A DNA stretch of 64,000 bases from Beverwykella pulmonaria. Taxonomy: Eukaryota > Ascomycota > Dothideomycetes > Pleosporales > Melanommataceae. Shown one piece after another: positions 1-11,245 of the stretch. The translations under genes were made by a program, and so were the position numbers. The stretch covers positions 131,905 through 195,904 of the forward strand of contig BCHH01000004.1 of assembly GCA_001599595.1 (NCBI GenBank), given 5' to 3'. Numbering within the stretch: the first letter of the stretch is position 1; each line of letters begins with the position of its first letter. The notes beneath the pieces were generated by a model. The model was given only the letters and a program-made list of their open reading frames with translations. It ran no database searches and had not been told where the DNA came from.

Positions 1-824
1 TTCCTTACTATCTTGAGATGTACGGTTAGAGAGGTAATAATTACTGCAGAAGCCATGTGCAATCTTGTGGGTAGCAAGGCGGAACAGGATGGGATATTTG
101 GTTACGAACAACAGAAACTTTCCGGGAGAATACGATATCGATTGATAGGACTGGCATAGTAATCCACCTCAATTGGCTAGCTCAATACTTCAAAGGCAGG
201 TCATGAGTCGCGGTAAGCTTTTGATTCTATACCGCCCTAACCCCTGTAATACCACCGTGGATAGAACGCACGATAGTCCTTAAAGATCAACGTTTGGCCA
301 AGATGATAAGGAAGAAGCTTGAAGCAATAAGACTACAGCATTGGATGATTATAGACATTGCTGTAGTACTTTCCAAAGATGAAACTTATCTTTAAGATCC
401 CCCGTTTCCATCCTTATCCTCGCTCCCGGCACCCGGCACCCGGCGCCCACGTAGCCCCTGTAACAATTGGCCCAATGAAGGTGTGAGACCAGTTTGTGGT
501 TAGTTCACGCTCAAGAAAAATCCTCTTGCCGTTTCTCGCTGCATAGGTTAAGGTTAAACTCTAATCAAGGGTTAATGCAACCGGTCGGCAGCCAGCCCGC
601 GGGTCCGTGCGTGAAAGCGGCTAAATCCTGCAAAAATCCCACATACCAAAAACGTTCCTAAACAACAACAGCATACAACGGAGCAATAATGGGATATTTT
701 TGCCTAAAGCTAAAGAGGGATATAGAGCAGGCTCTTCTTTTCCTGTGCTTTGATTTTTTGGCACCTAAGTGTGTGAGCCTTCTTGCGTTCCGCGTTTGAG
801 AAATGGTAGACTAGGCTAAAACCA
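1..824. other. Non-coding stretch, no gene seen
   Basis: I see no convincing coding region here. The only short ORF lacks any recognisable motif and has no splice-compatible partner. Around position 430 there is a short CCCGGCACCCGG-type tandem. The stretch is probably degraded repeat DNA. Confidence 0.5.
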
Positions 825-953
825 TGTACAAGCCCCCCTATGAGCAGGTTTGTAGCGTGAGCCACCGCACGGACAAATTTTGTATGGAACGGGTCGATTG
901 TATGGAAACGCACTGGCACACGCTACAAACCCGGCTTGTACAGCCGCAGCTGA
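825..953. repeat. Imperfect inverted repeat (hairpin)
   Basis: The left arm starts TGTACAAGCC and continues with GGTTTGTAGCGTG. The right arm is its reverse complement, with an extra 12-base insert in the left arm. The two arms enclose about 45 bp. It could be a small foldback or MITE-like remnant. No target-site duplication was recognised. Confidence 0.5.
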
Positions 954-1390
954 CTTATTTGAGAATTACATGCAAAATTGACCAATTAGCCGCGCCAGCT
1001 GAAGAGAATTGGGGTGGCGAAAACGTGACTCTCGGACTGCCGGAGTGTTCAACGTCGTAGACGGTATACCAATAGCAACTCTACCAGCGCCTAAGCTCCA
1101 AGCCTAAAAATCTATTGATGGCAGCACCGGTATAGTCGACATTCACTCACCCCTCACACACCATTTATCATGTCGGCCTTCTAGAACCTTGAAGATCTGT
1201 GTCCAGCGTCGTTCCTAGGGATTGAGAAGATTATATTGAATAAAATGGTCAAGTATGACGAGATAGGATTGTGCTGCTTATTCAAAGTCTGTAATGCTGT
1301 TGAGTTCCTTTCTCTAGCCAAGATGGGATCACCCCTCAAGGAGAAGCAGATATGGGAAGGTGCGTGCTATGAGTTCCTGTATGTAAAGGC

Positions 1391-2275
1391 TGGTTCCGTG
1401 CTAGTCTAGGCAACTCACCTAGCTCTACGTTGTCGCACCCCCTCTCGCAACGCAACATCTTCGTCATCACCCTTTTCCAATGGAAGGTGAAGGGAGTATA
1501 TATATCTTTTCCAAACTGTCTTCGTTGTTGTGGCCTTCGAGAGCAAAGCGACTTCCAGCCAGCTTACCTGGTCTCCATACAGAGAGTTGGTCAGCTATGC
1601 AGGTTTGTAAGCCCAGAGCACCATGCTATCACGTGTATATGTCACTGACTAATCAGCACGTTATATATGTATCAGCTGTACATATCTCTCCCATACACAC
1701 GGATAGCCAACCCTTTACTGTCATAGTATTGACACCGATGATCCCCGTCTTCACTCATACTCTGAGAACTAATCTGCTAGACCTCTATTTGTGATCTTCC
1801 TTACCTGAAGCCTTTCAACCATATTGTAGGATCTTCACATATGGGCAGTACACTAGTTAATATGATTACTTATATCACCAACGGTCGAAACGTGTCTCAA
1901 GTAGATGGCACCTCAATTCTTAGCAAGTATGGGTGTGCCGATTCTGCTCGCTTATAGTAACACAATTGTCAGCTACCTCTGTGAGCAGGGTGTAGACGAA
2001 AGAGTATGAAGATGTGTGTTCTGTGTGAAATATGTACAGCTGATATCCGCATAGAACGACCGTCGTGGAGTCTCATCGATGATTACTTGTTCACTAGATG
2101 AGCTTAGGTCGGAATGATGACGAGCCGCGTCCGCAGGATTTGGTTCGTAGCCGCCACTTGGGTGTAGGCATATTGGAATCGCTTAAAATTGATGTTTTTG
2201 GGGAGATGTACGATGGTTTGTCTGATGCAGTTTCCTAGATTTGTTTAGGTAATGCTATGAGACCCTCTTCGAGGG
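1391..2275 (+). repeat. Dispersed repeat B, copy 1
   Basis: This block is repeated in inverted orientation at 12832-13712. Both copies start from the same boundary (TTCCGTGCTAG) and run for about 880 bp. Differences are mostly C-to-T and G-to-A, and copy 2 is the more AT-rich, which fits RIP. Inside it, from 1606, lies a reverse-oriented relic of the short LTR family seen intact at 40286-40414. Short ORFs are broken and lack domain motifs. It is a relic of a transposable element whose class I cannot name. Confidence 0.75.
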
Positions 2276-2289
2276 GAGAGGAGGTAAAT

Positions 2290-2905
2290 ACATTGTAAAT
2301 TGCGCTCGGGATTACCTGGCAAGCCTTAGACACTAACGCTTGAATGTCCTTGGATGGCACTTCTATGTCCGCTAAGAAGAATGGAGCGAATGATGATATG
2401 TGAGCTCCAGATGCGATGGGAACCGCTGCAACTGCCACATCACTCAACCTATTTGTAAGCAGGAGAGCGGAGGAAAGAGTATCAAGATCTGTCTTCCGTG
2501 TGATGTATTGCGGTGGAGGAAAGGTGTGTGATATGGAAAAATCACAAGGGCAGGAGGGCGACTCGCAGCCATGCAATGTCCGAAGTAGCCATGCACTGAT
2601 GGAGGAGGGAGGTTCAAGAGGAGGTTTGGCAGTAGATTATTGCAATTTCGTTGTATCTAGCTACCAAGCCAAATGAAAGAGATGTAGAATGAAAGACACA
2701 AGAAAATTTGCATGATCTCGTTGGGGTGAGGGTCGTGTGTTCCGTGATCATGATATCCGTGATTGATGATTTGTTGTTCGCCGTATTCGGATACCCATAT
2801 ATATGCCGCGTTGAGTGATGACGAAGCAAGCAGCTAACACAGAAACCAAGACCCGTTCCCTGCACTATGCACCCAAGCCTTCAAACCGTGCCTAAGGCGG
2901 ATTTA
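2290..2905 (-). repeat. Dispersed repeat A, copy 1
   Basis: The reverse strand of the part near 2310-2555 recurs at 24396-24628, and the part near 2520-2900 recurs at 30975-31425. It lies directly beside repeat B copy 1, so A and B may be pieces of one longer element. A 113-codon ORF across it matches no family I recognise and is probably transposon-derived or chance. Confidence 0.65.
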
Positions 2906-2944
2906 AGTAAAGTAGCTCTTCGTTACGGCGCAGTATTTACAGCT

Positions 2945-3008
2945 GATATATGACGGACTAATTAGTCAGTGGCACATCCACATGAAGGTATGGTGTCCTG
3001 GGCTTACA
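2945..3008 (+). repeat. Fragment of short LTR family (3' end)
   Basis: This matches the 3' half of the intact solo LTRs at 7114-7244 and 40286-40414, ending in GGGCTTACA. The 5' end is missing. The bases just downstream (CTATGTCCATAGC) resemble those after the fragment ending at 7960, so they may be internal element sequence next to a left LTR. Confidence 0.65.
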
Positions 3009-3013
3009 CTATG

Positions 3014-4566
3014 TCCATAGCGAAAGATATTAGTGACACTAAGATGCAATCCATGCATGCGGGTCATGCCCCCAAGCTGATTTATTTGACTTATCGGTCC
3101 CTACGGCCTAGAAGCTCAATGTCACCATCACTGAAATACCGTGCAAGGTCCTACGTGCATTACAGACGGCTCGCCCAATCCGTTCGGAACCTAAGTATCC
3201 AGGGAGGAACTTGTATGAAGGGCGGTAGACTTGATGTTATTATTGAGATATCCCTCCGTCAATAACGGGCCCTTAACTAGCAACTCTCCGACTACTCCAA
3301 TTAGCATCAGCCTAGTTGGGTTGGCTAGATCCACGATCCAAGTGCTGCCTCCCATCCACCTCCCTATGATCTTAAGGTCTTCGTGCGGCGTTAAACTGAC
3401 GTAATACGGTTTTAGGCAATGAACTCTGTAGCCCTGTAAATTATGGCTAGGGGGACGTGTGAAGAAGACTAGAGGTGCACTAGCTCGGCAGATGGACTCT
3501 CTACTCCCACTGATATGCGAGTCAGAGTTGGAACCCGATCAGGCAATAGTGTTGCCAAAGTCATTGGAGTCACGCAGAGATCGCTGGCCCACATATGACA
3601 GGTGATCGATGCAAGCTCCTCAAGCCGCTGCGACTTGGACGAAGTACAGACACAGCTCCCAGTCAAAAAAGTGCCACAGATGTCGCCTACATGGACACGA
3701 AAGCTATGGGAGGTATAATAGAAAGTCCTGATCTGCCATCAGACCCGTCGGTGGCGCGATGAAATCGTGTGCTGAGACAGGAAGGTGGCTGCTGGTGCGT
3801 CGGGTTATTTCTGTGCCTGGTTTTGTAGGATCTCTAGTGTCGGGAGAGCGGCTGGTAGATACAGAGAGGATTCCATCGTCACAAATCCACTTTGCCAACG
3901 GAAACATCCGTGGGACAGGTGCAACGTGTAAATCGAGAAAGAGTACGTGCCAAGCGATGAGCCCTGATTGGGTCCACAACAGTTAGATTATATCGTAAAG
4001 CCGCACATGGCTGCTGTGGCACCATAGCCGTTGATGATTTCGAAGGCGCGAACAGTTTATTCCTATGTAGGTCGTGCTCTCGATTCGGGATGAACCAATT
4101 GGCATCTATTGGTGTTGTTCTACGAGGCTCTACTGTGGTTTTCTGAACTTTTGTTCCAAGTGTGGAGATAGTTTCGGCCGGTGGGTCACATGATGTTTGC
4201 TCATATGACTCACTTCTATGTTTGTTATGACTACCTTGGCAGGCTCCTGCCGTGCCTGGTAAGACTCTAGATATTCTTCGGTAGCTCCTCTGTAGAATCA
4301 ATACAACAATCATCTTCCTCTCTATCTACTTCGTCAGATCACGACAGATAGTAGCGTCCGGCTCGAGGGCTATATCAGTTTGGTTGGGTTATGGCAAGGA
4401 AACAATCTTTGGCGCCGACTTTCGGCTTTACGCAAGAGTTGTTGTGATGTTTCGGTGCGTGTGACCTGTTCCGGGTTCCGGGGAAATGCCGCTCGGTACG
4501 AAATGGCCAACCTAATAGCGTCCGTTATGGCAGGTATCAACCGTCTCTCTCCTACCGTTTGGTACC
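3014..4566. other. Gene-free interval
   Basis: Several ORFs of 65-144 codons occur on both strands, but none shows a domain, a signal peptide or consistent splice sites. The interval from 4380 to 4566 is the likely promoter of the next gene. Nothing else supported. Confidence 0.5.
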
Positions 4567-6110
4567 ATGGCTTCTTCCTCTCTTTCCCTCCTCTCCTCAT
4601 ACTCCCTCGATCGAATCCAAGACTGGCTGCGCGCTTCTCCCGACCCAGCACTCACCACATCGCCGCTCTGCACACCGACTCCCCTAAAATCGCCGGGAGC
4701 CACAGCTCTTCGAGTGCTAAAGCGACCCTGTGACGTCTCACCGTGCAATAGCAACCTCCCGCGCAGCTCCAGCCCAAGAAAAAGACGGCGCAAAGAGGAT
4801 GACTGCTTCCTCGGTCAAAGTGCGTCGCGCACTGGCAGCATCGTTCTGTCTGAGTGCACCATCTTGACCGCAACAGGCAGCAAAAAGCGTACTTCTAGCC
4901 CAAGTCGCTATATTACAGAGTTGCGGACCGCTCGACCTTCAATTTCGCTCTCACCTATAACTATGCCCCCAAAGCCACTGTCGGACGACACCATGTCGCG
5001 CCTGCGGCGGTTAAGGAGGCGATTGGGCAGTGCCCTCAAGGGTGGCTACATTCCAGGAGGTCTGAAGGACGCGATTGAGCAGGACCCAGATTTCCGCCTG
5101 TCTGTGTCTATGGAGCCTATTGCTGAAGAGGCCTTCAATTACGAGGATAAGCGTACACTGGCCGACTTTGCCCTTCTCGACATGCTACAACAGGTGAAGA
5201 AGATATTCCAGGGCGCCACTCTCTGCACACACTTCGCGAGAGACGAGCATGCATGGTGCTTTAGTGTCGTCTGGCCACTTATTGAGCTTGCCATTAAGCT
5301 TCACGGCAAGGAAAAGTGGCGGGCTGAGAGCGTGCAAGTCCTACCCTCCCCGTATGCCTTCGCCGCTAAACTCGCAGGCAATCCCAAAGCATAAATCCCC
5401 TGTACCTCTCGCGCATACCCGACCCCTCCGCTCCAAGCAAAGAGCGCCATCTCTTCCGCAAAACTGATTTTTGCTTCTCGTACTCGTACCATCCGCGTTT
5501 CCGCGCACTATATAACCAGCCGGGGGAAGCCAATGCAATAAAGGTTTCCCATACGACGGACGATATCACCTCGCGTACCGTCCTCTTTTCGGGGATCGAG
5601 GTTAAGCCAGAGAATGGCGATCGGAAAGAGGCAGAGCTGCAGATGGGCATCTGGATGGCGGCGAGTTTGCGGAAGAAGATGGAGTTGGCAAGAAGAGCTC
5701 TTTTGGGAACCCCAGTATTGGAAAGCGAGCCTGCGTCTAATTCTAGAGTCAGTCATATTTTGAATCGGACCCAAAACCTCGATATCAATGTAGACAACCC
5801 CTCCAACACAGCCCTCCTGGAGCCCGCCCTAACCATAATCGGCCACGAGCACAAAATCTACTACGCCTGCCCTTCTTCTATCAATGGGGACATCACCATC
5901 CTCGGGCCGGACGAAAATTTCACAAATTTATCAACTCGCTCAGTCCAGGGCATCTTCAAACTCATTAGCTTTTATGCTATCATCTTGGATTATGGATATC
6001 GGGTAGGAATGGATAGTGAGAAAAAAGCAGAGGGGGGATTCTGGGGCGACTATTTGGAGAAGGTTATTAAGGATGTTGGCAGAGCTACTTCAATTCCAGA
6101 TCGTGCATAA
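4567..6110 (+). CDS. PD-(D/E)XK nuclease-like domain protein, possibly frameshifted
   Basis: The N-terminal part (4567 to about 5337) has a basic, Ser/Pro-rich leader with a likely nuclear signal (PRKRRRK), then the segment HAWCFSVVWPLIELAIKLHG. The C-terminal part runs from about 5382 in another frame, with NPLYLSRIP, KTDFCFSYSYH, FSGIEVKPENGD and KEAELQMGIWMAASLRKK. This order matches a large fungal family annotated as PD-(D/E)XK nuclease-like; the E-x-K of GIEVK and the downstream AELQ fit the core motif. The join is unresolved. The natural intron (338-377 within the 5 kb line) leaves the frame off by one. A 38-bp GTATGC...AAAG intron (5352-5389) restores the frame but adds a few residues. 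It may be a recently frameshifted gene. The cellular role is unknown. Confidence 0.65.
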
Positions 6111-6519
6111 AGTTATGGTCTTCGCTATAAAGTGCGCCGATCAGCATGGAATACAATGCCGTTAATTAGCATCATTTGATCGGCACGGATGTTCGCAAGT
6201 GGGGTAGCGAGAATAGTTTGGTAAAGCTGTGATTAGGTGGCAAAAGCAGTTCGGACTTGTGGTGCTGGTGCTTCATTTGTGGGCGAAGTGAGTCAGAGAG
6301 GTTATTAGGGGCATTTCGAGCTCTAAATCTCTTTTGTTGTCTTATTCAGTTCTTCTGGTTGTTATTTTAGGCTTGTATTCATTGCACAGGCTCTGGTAGG
6401 CAACGTTGTGTTATAAAGTTTCAAGAATGAAAGTTTGAGAACACAGAGAATCTCCCAAAATTAAGAAAGGCTCCGTGGATGAGGAAGACAAGGTTAACAA
6501 AGAAGTAGATGAGAACTTC
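6111..6519. other. Intergenic, nothing recognised
   Basis: This lies between the nuclease-like gene and the transcription-factor relic. No zinc-cluster motif or promoter element could be recognised. Confidence 0.5.
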
Positions 6520-7349
6520 GCTGCGTACTGCACACGGTTGATTCCTGCATTTATCCATGGGGCATCTCGAGCGACTGCACTGCGTTATCGCCTCTCGGAT
6601 CCTAGAGCGCAACGAATCCAACCCAAACTTCCATGGCGTCGTGCTCACGCGAACCCTTGACTTCGAGCTGCAGAGAGCGGCCAGAAGCCTCCCCAGTAAA
6701 TAGTGGTTGGCACTGAACCTGGTGGCCGCCTCGACCAACTCGGAAGTTTTGTTCTGGGACACGTTTGTGCAGGCACTCCGCTACAACCTCCTTAAATAGC
6801 TCCATATGCTTTACATGCTACGCTCCTTGTCGACCGAGCACAAACACGAGTACTCCCGAATAACTTGCGTGAATGCCTCGCAAGAAATACTTTTACGCTT
6901 CATCGCACTACGCAGCTTTAACCCGATCGCCTACAGCTGCCGCACCGTTGACTTCCTCGCCCTCGTGACCGCCACGACCTTGCTTCTAGCCCACCAAGAC
7001 AGCCACCACTCGGACGCGGAGAATCTCCTAGTTCACCAGTATCTCAGCGATTGGACGATGATTGAGCAGGCGCAGGAGAACATGGAAGAGGTCAACTGTC
7101 TTAATTTGGATGCTGTAAGCTGGAGGATGGAGGAAAAGGTGTCAATATGTGTATTGTATGTGATGTATGTACAGCTGATATATATATGACGGACTGATTA
7201 GTCAGTGGCATATCCACGTGACATGATGGTGTCCTGGGCTTACAGATGCACTGAGTGCACAAAGCGCCAACTTGCTGCGCTTGCTGTTAGCTCTTAATAT
7301 TGAGACTGCAGAAGGCCATCCATATGGTGCTAGAAGAGTCAGCGTCTAA
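6520..7349 (+). pseudogene. Fungal transcription factor C-terminal half, broken by stops and a solo LTR
   Basis: One frame gives ERLHCVIASRILERNE, LDFELQRAARSLPSK, WLALNLVAASTNSEVLFWDT, then MLYMLRSLSTEHKHEYSRIT, LLLAHQDSHHSDAENLLVHQ and EQAQENMEEVNC. This is the pattern of the regulatory half of Zn2Cys6 transcription factors. Two TAG codons interrupt it (6701-6703, 6797-6799). Each sits where TGG or CAG would be expected, so both look like RIP transitions. At 7114 a 131-bp solo LTR is inserted. If it and one GATGC duplication are ignored, the frame continues for 34 codons to TAA at 7347. The DNA-binding half was not found upstream, so the copy is also 5'-truncated. Confidence 0.8.
7114..7244 (+). 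mobile_element. Solo LTR, short family, with 5-bp target duplication
   Basis: It starts TGTAAGCTGG and ends CTGGGCTTACA, giving TG...CA ends with a TGTAAGC/GCTTACA inverted terminus. It is flanked on both sides by GATGC (7109-7113 and 7245-7249). It is 131 bp long and about 90 per cent similar by eye to the reverse-strand copy at 40286-40414. No internal retrotransposon domain lies beside it, so it is a solo LTR (or a TRIM-like element). It interrupts the transcription-factor pseudogene. Confidence 0.9.
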
Positions 7350-7530
7350 GAAGCAGGGTCTGAAGCGTTGCTACAGGATCCAGATAAAGATGCTGTTTTA
7401 AACATACATATTTCCTACTTTGGAATTTTAAAGATTTCCTGCAAGGTTTGACGGTACTGCTCGTCGCGCTCGCTACAAGTAACATGAATCCGCGACGCGT
7501 GTGTCATTCACAGCAGCGCACCGCGCTCAG

Positions 7531-7691
7531 AGCATGCTCGGCTAGCGCCCGGACCATACCCCGTCGTATATAGTATCGATCCCCTTAGAGCCTTTTCACT
7601 CTCCATCTTAGTGTAGCATGGAATAGAGCCAACTTATCCTATCATTGCATCCACCGCATCCACGATAGTGAAGACCGCTCCCACTACCACA
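7531..7691 (+). repeat. 3' part of long LTR family (degraded)
   Basis: It matches the second half of the solo LTR at 30388-30726: GCATGCTCGG, the TATATAG box, the TCTTAGTGTA segment and the GATAGTGAAGACC end. It has lost the 5' part. Confidence 0.65.
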
Positions 7692-7892
7692 CAAGGGCAT
7701 AAGCAAGAAGGTTCCGAAATTGCAAGCTATGACAGGTTATGATAGCAGAGAGCTGAAAGCGGGTTGTATTACAAGTAGTTAGGTGCCGAGTAGAGGTGAC
7801 CTGGCTGTGTGTTTATATTCATAGTACAGCGCGATAAGACCTTAACGCCAAATATACAAGGGCATGTAACGAGGCAGAATAGTCGTCACAAT

Positions 7893-7960
7893 GATATAAA
7901 TGTGACGGACTGATTAGACGGTGGCACACCCACGTGACGTTATGGTGTCCTGAGCTTACG
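7893..7960 (+). repeat. Fragment of short LTR family
   Basis: It carries GACGGACTGATTAG, CCACGTGACG and TATGGTGTCCTG, ending GAGCTTACG. It is diverged and 5'-truncated. The sequence after it resembles that after the fragment ending at 3008. Confidence 0.6.
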
Positions 7961-8334
7961 CTATCCATAAGCCAAAGATATTCTCGCCGATGCTTGCGCT
8001 ACATTAAGCAGATTCTGACTGCTCTCAAAACGAAGCATATAATTGCAAGTACAAGTAGTGGGACATTCTAAATTGCGTGTTAGACTGCTTTCCCCAGGGT
8101 GCTACATCGGGAATTCGGTTAAATTTTCCAAACCATGTACTAACCATGGTTAACCAGCTCAGTTGACCCAAACTAGAGTCTCGCTAAATTCTCTTGGCGC
8201 TGCAGACCCCTGTACAAAATTTTCTCAATTTAAGGGGGTGACCGCCTAACTTTCAACAGAGTCTTTTCTGCCAACTGACTTCCTATTTTAGGTAGCTGAC
8301 AGCTGGCCATAGGTTAACTGCTTCACAACATATT

Positions 8335-9310
8335 CACAACATGTTCTAACAAAACTATATTGCTTTACAGAGCTGCGACTACAAAGAATACTTGATAGAG
8401 CTTAATAATATACTAGAGCCTACCGTTAAAGCTGCAATATAGGATAAGCAACTTATCTACGCAGGAAATGCAGAGGGTCTTGTAAGCATGTTGTAAATGT
8501 CTTCTTAATATGTTGTTAACATGTTTACAAAGTCTGTGCTAGGGAACAGACGCCTACAACCTTGTAAATATGTTCTTGTCAGATTGTAGCACTATTTCGG
8601 CTACAAGAATAATGTGGTCACGTTGTGAGATGAAAGAATGATGATGATTGATGAATTGATTGATTGATTGTCGTGTCGCGTCCCAGCCATCGTGTTCCTG
8701 GCTGGGTTTTATTTCTCGCTTAACCCCATGCGCTTAGTCCTATTTCGTTGATCTGTTGCAGGCCCATTTAAGCACATTTCGCCCAATACCACGACTAATA
8801 CCCGTCCATCTGACAGTTCTAAACATGTTATAAACATCTTAAGAATGTCTTAAGAACGTCTTGAGCAAACTATTTTAAACATGTTGTAAACACGTTCTAA
8901 AATAGTTGGGAACCTGTTAATAATTGTAAGGAAATAGAAGAGGCTCAAATAATAAGCATTGTATTCCTATCTAGCGACAGAAGGAAGCATGAAGAAGAAC
9001 AAGGAGGGCAGAGGCCGGCAGAGTTTATAAGGTCCTGCCAAGGCTTCAGACGAAGGATCCGAGGCGAGCCGAAGGATCCACATAACCAGGGCCCAGCCCT
9101 TAACAATAATATAAATGTATTTGCTCTAGTGTATAGATATATTTACTGTTCTACACACAAATTAATCTAAGTATTAGTTATTTATACTTTGTAGTTGTAG
9201 TGGCGTAGTAGTAGTGCAGAACCTTTTCTCTATCTTACTATGTTCTTAACATGTTTAGAACATATTTACAAGTTCTTTAAGTCCTTTTAATTAACATGTT
9301 TTGAACACGT
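8335..9310. repeat. Dispersed AACATGTT palindromes
   Basis: At least seven copies of ACATGTT or AACATGTT occur (near 8338, 8487, 8518, 8823, 8877, 9246 and 9293). They are often followed by GTAAAC or TAGAAC. They have no fixed period. They may be subterminal transposase sites or remains of a degraded array. Confidence 0.5.
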
Positions 9311-9342
9311 TGAGAACATAATAGCATAATGTTCTTTCTTAT

Positions 9343-9490
9343 TTACATCGGCAAAATGTAAATTAGAATCTGGTTGCTGTGGTTAACCATGGTTAACCAT
9401 GGTTAGCTGGGTTAGTGAGATTTGGTGGTTAGTGAGATTACGAGAGCCTCATTTGGCGGGTCGCGATTACTGTGATTAGCTGTGGTTACC
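9343..9490 (+). repeat. Terminus-like segment shared with 25040-25165
   Basis: It starts ACATCGGCAAAATG, followed by GTTAACCATGGTTAACC. It is the reverse complement of the sequence ending at 25165 over about 140 bp. The ACATCGG start is shared with the 3.28-kb element, which suggests related inverted-repeat elements, one nested in the other. Confidence 0.6.
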
Positions 9491-9881
9491 ACGAGCAATC
9501 TATACAGGTATCTAGTTACCCTGATTACCCAGGTTAACTTTATTTGTTATTATAGTATGTATTACTTTAGTAGTAAATTCTCTACATTAGGGAAAGGTTT
9601 ATATTAGGTTTCAGAGCTTTGTATTAAAAACGTATATATTGTTCTATTACACATGCCACTTTAATCCACGCTTGCCTTACACGAGCACCCAACGCCCCTA
9701 ATGCCCCCTAATGCCCCCCAACGCCCAACACTGTGACGGTGCTGCTCGGCAGTGTAGGGGGCCAGGTGCTCGAGGAGCCAATGTAGTGCCAGAAGAATAC
9801 TTATGAATTTGATACCGAGTCTCGGAGGTTTGGAACCTCAGCTATATACATGGAATGTGCTTAGTCACCCCGATCAGAGGT

Positions 9882-10292
9882 TCCGAGGTCTGTGGCCTCC
9901 CGAGGTCTGTGGCCTCCCGAGGTCTGTGGCCTCCCGAGGTCTGTGGCCTCCCGAGGTATGTGGCCACCCAAGGTCTGTTGCCTCCCGAGGTATGTGGCCA
10001 CCCAAGGTCTGTTGCCTCCCGAGGTATGTGGCCACCCAAGGTCTGTTGCCTCTCGAGGTATGTGGCCACCCAAGGTCTGTGGCCTCCCGAGGTATGTGGC
10101 CACCCAAGGTCTGTGGCCTCCCGAGGTATGTGGCCACCCAAGGTCTGTGGCCTCCCGAGGTATGTGGCCTCCCAAGGTCTGTGGCCTCCCGAGGTATGTG
10201 GCCACCCAAGGTCTGTGGCCTCCCGAGGTATGTGGCCACCCAAGGTCTGTGGCCTCCCGAGGTCTGCGGCCTCCCGAGGTCTGTGGCCTCTT
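9882..10292. repeat. 17-bp minisatellite
   Basis: There are about 24 units of 17 bp, GAGGTCTGTGGCCTCCC and the variant GAGGTATGTGGCCACCC, partly alternating to form a 34-bp higher-order unit. Each unit is itself a short imperfect palindrome (GAGG...CCTC). Since 17 is not a multiple of 3 and the unit lacks stops, long ORFs appear in several frames on both strands. None should be taken as a gene. A diverged 60-bp block (TCTCGGAGGTT to CCGAGG) flanks the array on both sides, at about 9820-9885 and 10295-10363. Confidence 0.9.
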
Positions 10293-10404
10293 TCATCTCG
10301 GAGGTTGGGAACCTTAGCCATATATGTGAAATGTGCTTAGTCACCCCGACCTGAGGTTCCGAGGTTCACCAACCGAGTATTCCTGAGGTCTGTAGCCTCT
10401 TACA

Positions 10405-10435
10405 GGCAGCTCGACCACACATCACATGAACACGT
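10405..10435 (+). repeat. Fragment of long LTR family (5' end)
   Basis: GGCAGCTCGACCACACATCA and the following ATGAACACG match the first 50 bases of the long LTR family, as seen at 30388-30726 (reverse) and 13888-14184. Confidence 0.5.
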
Positions 10436-10892
10436 GTCTGAGACGATGGTGGCAGGGGCGTAAGCGAAACGGAAACGGAAACGGAGCGGACAACCAGGCA
10501 GGGCCTTAACTTTTGTCTAGGTGTATGCTTGCTGTGTGACACCTTATTAGCCGTGTTCTAAACAAGACGTATTGTTTCTGCGGTCTCCTTAACTTACGTG
10601 CTCTATAATTGCCGCGTTTACCTAAGTAGTGTGCTTCTGCTGCGCGCCTGCCTTGTTACAAGAGGCTATTTGTAGCAGAGGATAAAGGTTCAATTAAATA
10701 TTAGATACAATCTTAGGTGCAATAAATTATTATACAAAACGTTGCGTAAGGAGCTCAACTAGAGGTCCTTCACGTTTAAATAAATACTTAGCATGGTTCG
10801 TGCATCAGGGGTCTAGTTCGTGCGCGGGCTAAGCCCAGTTAGGACTTAGTTTAGTATTTTAGGTTAGGTCAGGTTGGCTAGTTGCTGAGCTT

Positions 10893-10955
10893 GTCGCACT
10901 GTAAGTCACAGTACAGTGCCAACGGTTGTCACCGTTAGTGTACTGTGAGTCAGAA
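10893..10955. repeat. Strong hairpin
   Basis: GTCACAGTACAGTGCCAACGG is followed after TTGTCA by the near-perfect complement CCGTTAGTGTACTGTGAG. The stem is about 20 bp with a 6-base loop. It lies in transposon-derived DNA; no RNA function is implied. Confidence 0.6.
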
Positions 10956-11048
10956 TGGGATGATGTGCGCAAAGGGTATTAGTCAGTATTGTGCGCAAGT
11001 TTGGGTGTGTGAAGTACTGTGCTGCGGAGTACAGTACTTGTTAGGACT

Positions 11049-11152
11049 GTCGTTCAGGACCGTTGTTCAGGACCGTCGTTCAGGACCGTCGTTCAGGACT
11101 GTTCAGGACTGTCGTTCGGGGCCGTCGTTCAGGATCATCATTCAGGATTGGT
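11049..11152 (+). repeat. Tandem repeat, about 14-bp unit
   Basis: Seven imperfect units of GTCGTTCAGGACC/T occur. Confidence 0.75.
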
Positions 11153-11245
11153 GTCGCGGTGGTTACTGTGACACAGTGTCATCTTCTCCAAGGTCATACT
11201 CTCTAAGCCTGAATGATTTGAGACACAAACAAAAGGTTTCTACAA

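Noticed and set aside
7114..7244. Reading the 131-bp insertion as an intron of the transcription-factor gene
   Set aside because: It starts TG and ends CA, is flanked by a 5-bp duplication and has dispersed relatives; it is an LTR.
9882..10292. CRISPR-like array
   Set aside because: Units are contiguous without spacers and the genome is eukaryotic.
9803..10354. Five overlapping long ORFs on both strands with CGLPRSVASRG-like repeats
   Set aside because: They arise from a stop-free 17-bp unit that is open in several frames; no start context, domain or codon bias supports translation.
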